From: Aedoeadaptatus coli
Lineage (GTDB): Bacteria > Bacillota > Clostridia > Tissierellales > Peptoniphilaceae
Length of the DNA stretch: 64,000 nucleotides
Assembly (NCBI RefSeq): GCF_900343085.1
Contig: NZ_OPYI01000010.1
Location: forward strand, 30,368 to 94,367
Direction of reading: 5' to 3'
Positions 63,041 to 64,000 of the stretch are shown piece by piece; position 1 is the first letter of the stretch, and each line of letters opens with the position of its first letter. The translations under genes and the position numbers were made by a program. Below the pieces are notes generated by a model, which was not told where the DNA came from, did not search any database, and saw only the letters and a list, made by a program, of their open reading frames with translations.

Positions 63041-63699
63041 CCTACGAAGAAGCCTATAAGCGGTTTGAGGCCTTTTCAAAAGAGGTTAGCCGCAGGGAAG
63101 GCATCCGCGATTCCATTCTGGATCAGGTGGAAAAAAAGAGGCAGGGGATAAGAGAAGTGGAAGCGGAAGAGAAGAAGCTGAGCGGCGTGGTCTTTCTCTT
63201 GCAAAAGGCCGCCGACTTTTCCAGAAACCAGGCCACCCACCAAATCGAAGATATCGTCACCCAATCCATCGCCTACATTATGCAAAACAGCTCGCGCTTC
63301 ATCGTAGACCTCTCCGAAAAGCGAGGGCTTCCCATCGCCGAGTTTTTCGTGGAATCCGATTACGGAGAATACAAAGTAAAGACGAAGCCGGAGATGAGCC
63401 GTGGCGGTGGCGTCGTAGACATCGTGAGCCTCGCTTTGCGCATCGCCTTTTTGGAAAACCACCGGCCGAAAATGGACGGGCCCCTCTTTCTCGACGAACC
63501 GGGAAAGCACATCAGCGACGATTACATTTTCAATATGGGGGAATTTGTAAAGGAATGTTCCCGTCTTTTTTCAAGGCAAATCATTATGGTCACCCACAAC
63601 GATTATCTGACGAACATTTGCGACAAGGCCTTTCGCGTCGACATACGAAACGGCGTCAGTGAAGTCGTTGAAATCATCGCCGAGACCGACGAATCTTAA
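63037..63699 (+). CDS. Rad50/SbcC-like C-lobe ATPase subunit
   Basis: This 220-residue protein begins with about 50 residues of coiled coil. It continues as the C-terminal ABC-ATPase lobe of the SMC/Rad50 type: a signature-like motif SRGGGVVD (from S121), Walker B LFLDEP (D153, E154), and the switch histidine H187 in MVTHND. It has no Walker A, so it must work with the N-lobe subunit. The signature differs from the usual LSGGE. The ATG at 63037 overlaps the previous stop and follows CGAGGA. Confidence 0.85.
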   Translation: MTYEEAYKRFEAFSKEVSRREGIRDSILDQVEKKRQGIREVEAEEKKLSGVVFLLQKAADFSRNQATHQIEDIVTQSIAYIMQNSSRFIVDLSEKRGLPIAEFFVESDYGEYKVKTKPEMSRGGGVVDIVSLALRIAFLENHRPKMDGPLFLDEPGKHISDDYIFNMGEFVKECSRLFSRQIIMVTHNDYLTNICDKAFRVDIRNGVSEVVEIIAETDES

Positions 63700-63708
63700 C
63701 GTATGAAT

Positions 63709-63725
63709 GGACCGCTATGCGGTCC
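63709..63725 (+). terminator. Hairpin after the C-lobe gene, without its T-tract
   Basis: GGACCGC and GCGGTCC form a perfect 7-base-pair stem with a TAT loop, 9 bases past the stop. No T-run follows; IS-related sequence begins instead, so it may be a terminator cut by insertion. Confidence 0.5.
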
Positions 63726-64000
63726 TCAGACTGCAGACAAACTCCGAATAAATCTCGGGGTTTGTCTCTTTTTTATGTATTTTTTCCATAAATCAGCAAA
63801 AGAAGGGCCGCAGTCTCCCCTCTCCCGCTCTCTTCGATCCATCATCAGTGCCAGTTTTTTCATGTTCATGCACGCAAAGGTCAGCACCGCTTTTAGATCC
63901 ATTTTCTTTCGTCCACGCTGGTTGGTGTAGCGAAGGCCATGGTATTCTTTGGCGCTGCCGAATTGCCGTTCGATGGTTTCTTTGCGTTGTTTGTATTCTG
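63726..64000 (-). CDS. IS1182-family transposase, C-terminal 90 residues (rest outside the window)
   Basis: Reading the minus strand from the window edge gives an open frame of 90 codons ending in TGA at 63728-63726. The segment contains KETIERQFGSAKEYHGLRYT, with the last acidic residue of the DDE site, followed by KAVLTFACMNMKKLA, both characteristic of IS1182-group transposases. Because the 5' part lies beyond the window it cannot be said whether the gene is complete. The frame is intact in what is visible. Confidence 0.88.
   Translation of the reverse strand, partial: EYKQRKETIERQFGSAKEYHGLRYTNQRGRKKMDLKAVLTFACMNMKKLALMMDRRERERGDCGPSFADLWKKYIKKRQTPRFIRSLSAV
63726..64000 (-). mobile_element. 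Insertion sequence, IS1182 family (one end only)
   Basis: The transposase 3' end and the adjacent hairpin mark one end of an insertion sequence that continues past the window. The exact terminal inverted repeat and any target duplication cannot be fixed without the other end. It abuts the hairpin at 63709-63725. Confidence 0.7.
63735..63774 (+). terminator. Terminator-like hairpin at the end of the IS element
   Basis: AGACAAACTCCGA (63735-63747) pairs with 63755-63767 (one wobble pair) and is followed by CTTTTTT. It lies within the 3' end of the transposase gene and would stop + strand transcripts leaving the Rad50-like operon. Confidence 0.7.

Noticed and set aside
62780..63045. The split of the Rad50-like gene as a frameshift or sequencing error
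   Set aside because: The junctions carry proper Shine-Dalgarno sequences and ATG starts with a one-base gap and an ATGA overlap. Shifting frame at either junction does not restore a single continuous protein of normal length.
63703..63930. A 75-codon + strand open frame after the C-lobe gene
   Set aside because: It runs through two hairpins and is antisense to the transposase C-terminus, and no ribosome-binding site precedes it.
1..64000. tRNA, rRNA, CRISPR array, replication origin or integrated prophage
   Set aside because: I looked for clover-leaf tRNA patterns, direct repeats with spacers, DnaA-box clusters and phage structural genes and saw none. The only mobile-DNA signal is the transposase fragment at the right edge.

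Overview
The window is a gene-dense stretch (about 50% GC by eye, roughly 62 protein genes, almost all on the + strand) of a chromosome from a Gram-positive bacterium of the Firmicutes/Bacillota. The basis is a PolC-type replicative polymerase, a PASTA-domain Ser/Thr kinase with its PP2C phosphatase, YlxR, YloU/YloV, TmcAL and RqcH, and operon orders typical of Clostridia and Tissierellia. ackA, fhs and the absence of any respiratory gene fit an anaerobic, acetate-forming organism. A Peptoniphilaceae-like (Tissierellia) host is my best guess, but it is inferred from gene content and not demonstrated. No rRNA, tRNA, CRISPR array or complete mobile element was seen. No stretch longer than about 200 bases lacks a gene.

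Layout. 1-1940: the 3' part of an OmpR-type response regulator and its histidine kinase. 2012-4505: purE, fhs and a TrpR-like regulator. 4547-6298 (minus): RqcH. 6359-20862: a long housekeeping run, yicC-gmk-rpoZ-coaBC / priA-def-fmt-Zn protease-rsmB-rlmN-stp-prkC-rsgA-rpe-thiN, with many start/stop overlaps. 20910-22106 (minus): a 2-hydroxyacid dehydrogenase and rpmB. 22247-27833: yloU-yloV-recG-rsmD-coaD and a coiled-coil protein. 27863-28981 (minus): tmcAL. 29075-31047: ackA, yceD-rpmF. 31142-32371 (minus): an M29 aminopeptidase. 32558-43177: rpsB-tsf-pyrH-frr-uppS-cdsA-rseP-ispG-polC. 43251-50900: rimP-nusA-rnpM-infB-rbfA-nrnA-truB-ribF. 50999-53936: rpsO, pnp, dut. 54005-60379: ftsK-rimO-pgsA-cinA-recA.

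The unusual part is the right end. Directly after recA, and translationally coupled, are four genes (60383-63699): an Mre11/SbcD-type nuclease and a Rad50/SbcC-type ATPase that is not one polypeptide. The Rad50-like protein is divided into an N-lobe subunit ending just after a CPLC zinc-hook motif, a 79-residue coiled-coil protein, and a C-lobe subunit with signature, Walker B and H-switch motifs. Each piece has its own ribosome-binding site, so this looks like a naturally split Rad50 and not a frameshift. An IS1182-type transposase gene (minus strand, cut by the window edge) lies immediately downstream.

Regulatory features that can be read include several near-consensus sigma-A promoters (often with an extended -10), many intrinsic terminators, structured leaders before rpsB and rpsO that look like ribosomal-protein autoregulatory leaders, and a terminator hairpin between the likely promoter and the start of rimP-nusA. 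About ten genes start with TTG, each placed mainly by its Shine-Dalgarno sequence or by overlap with the upstream gene.
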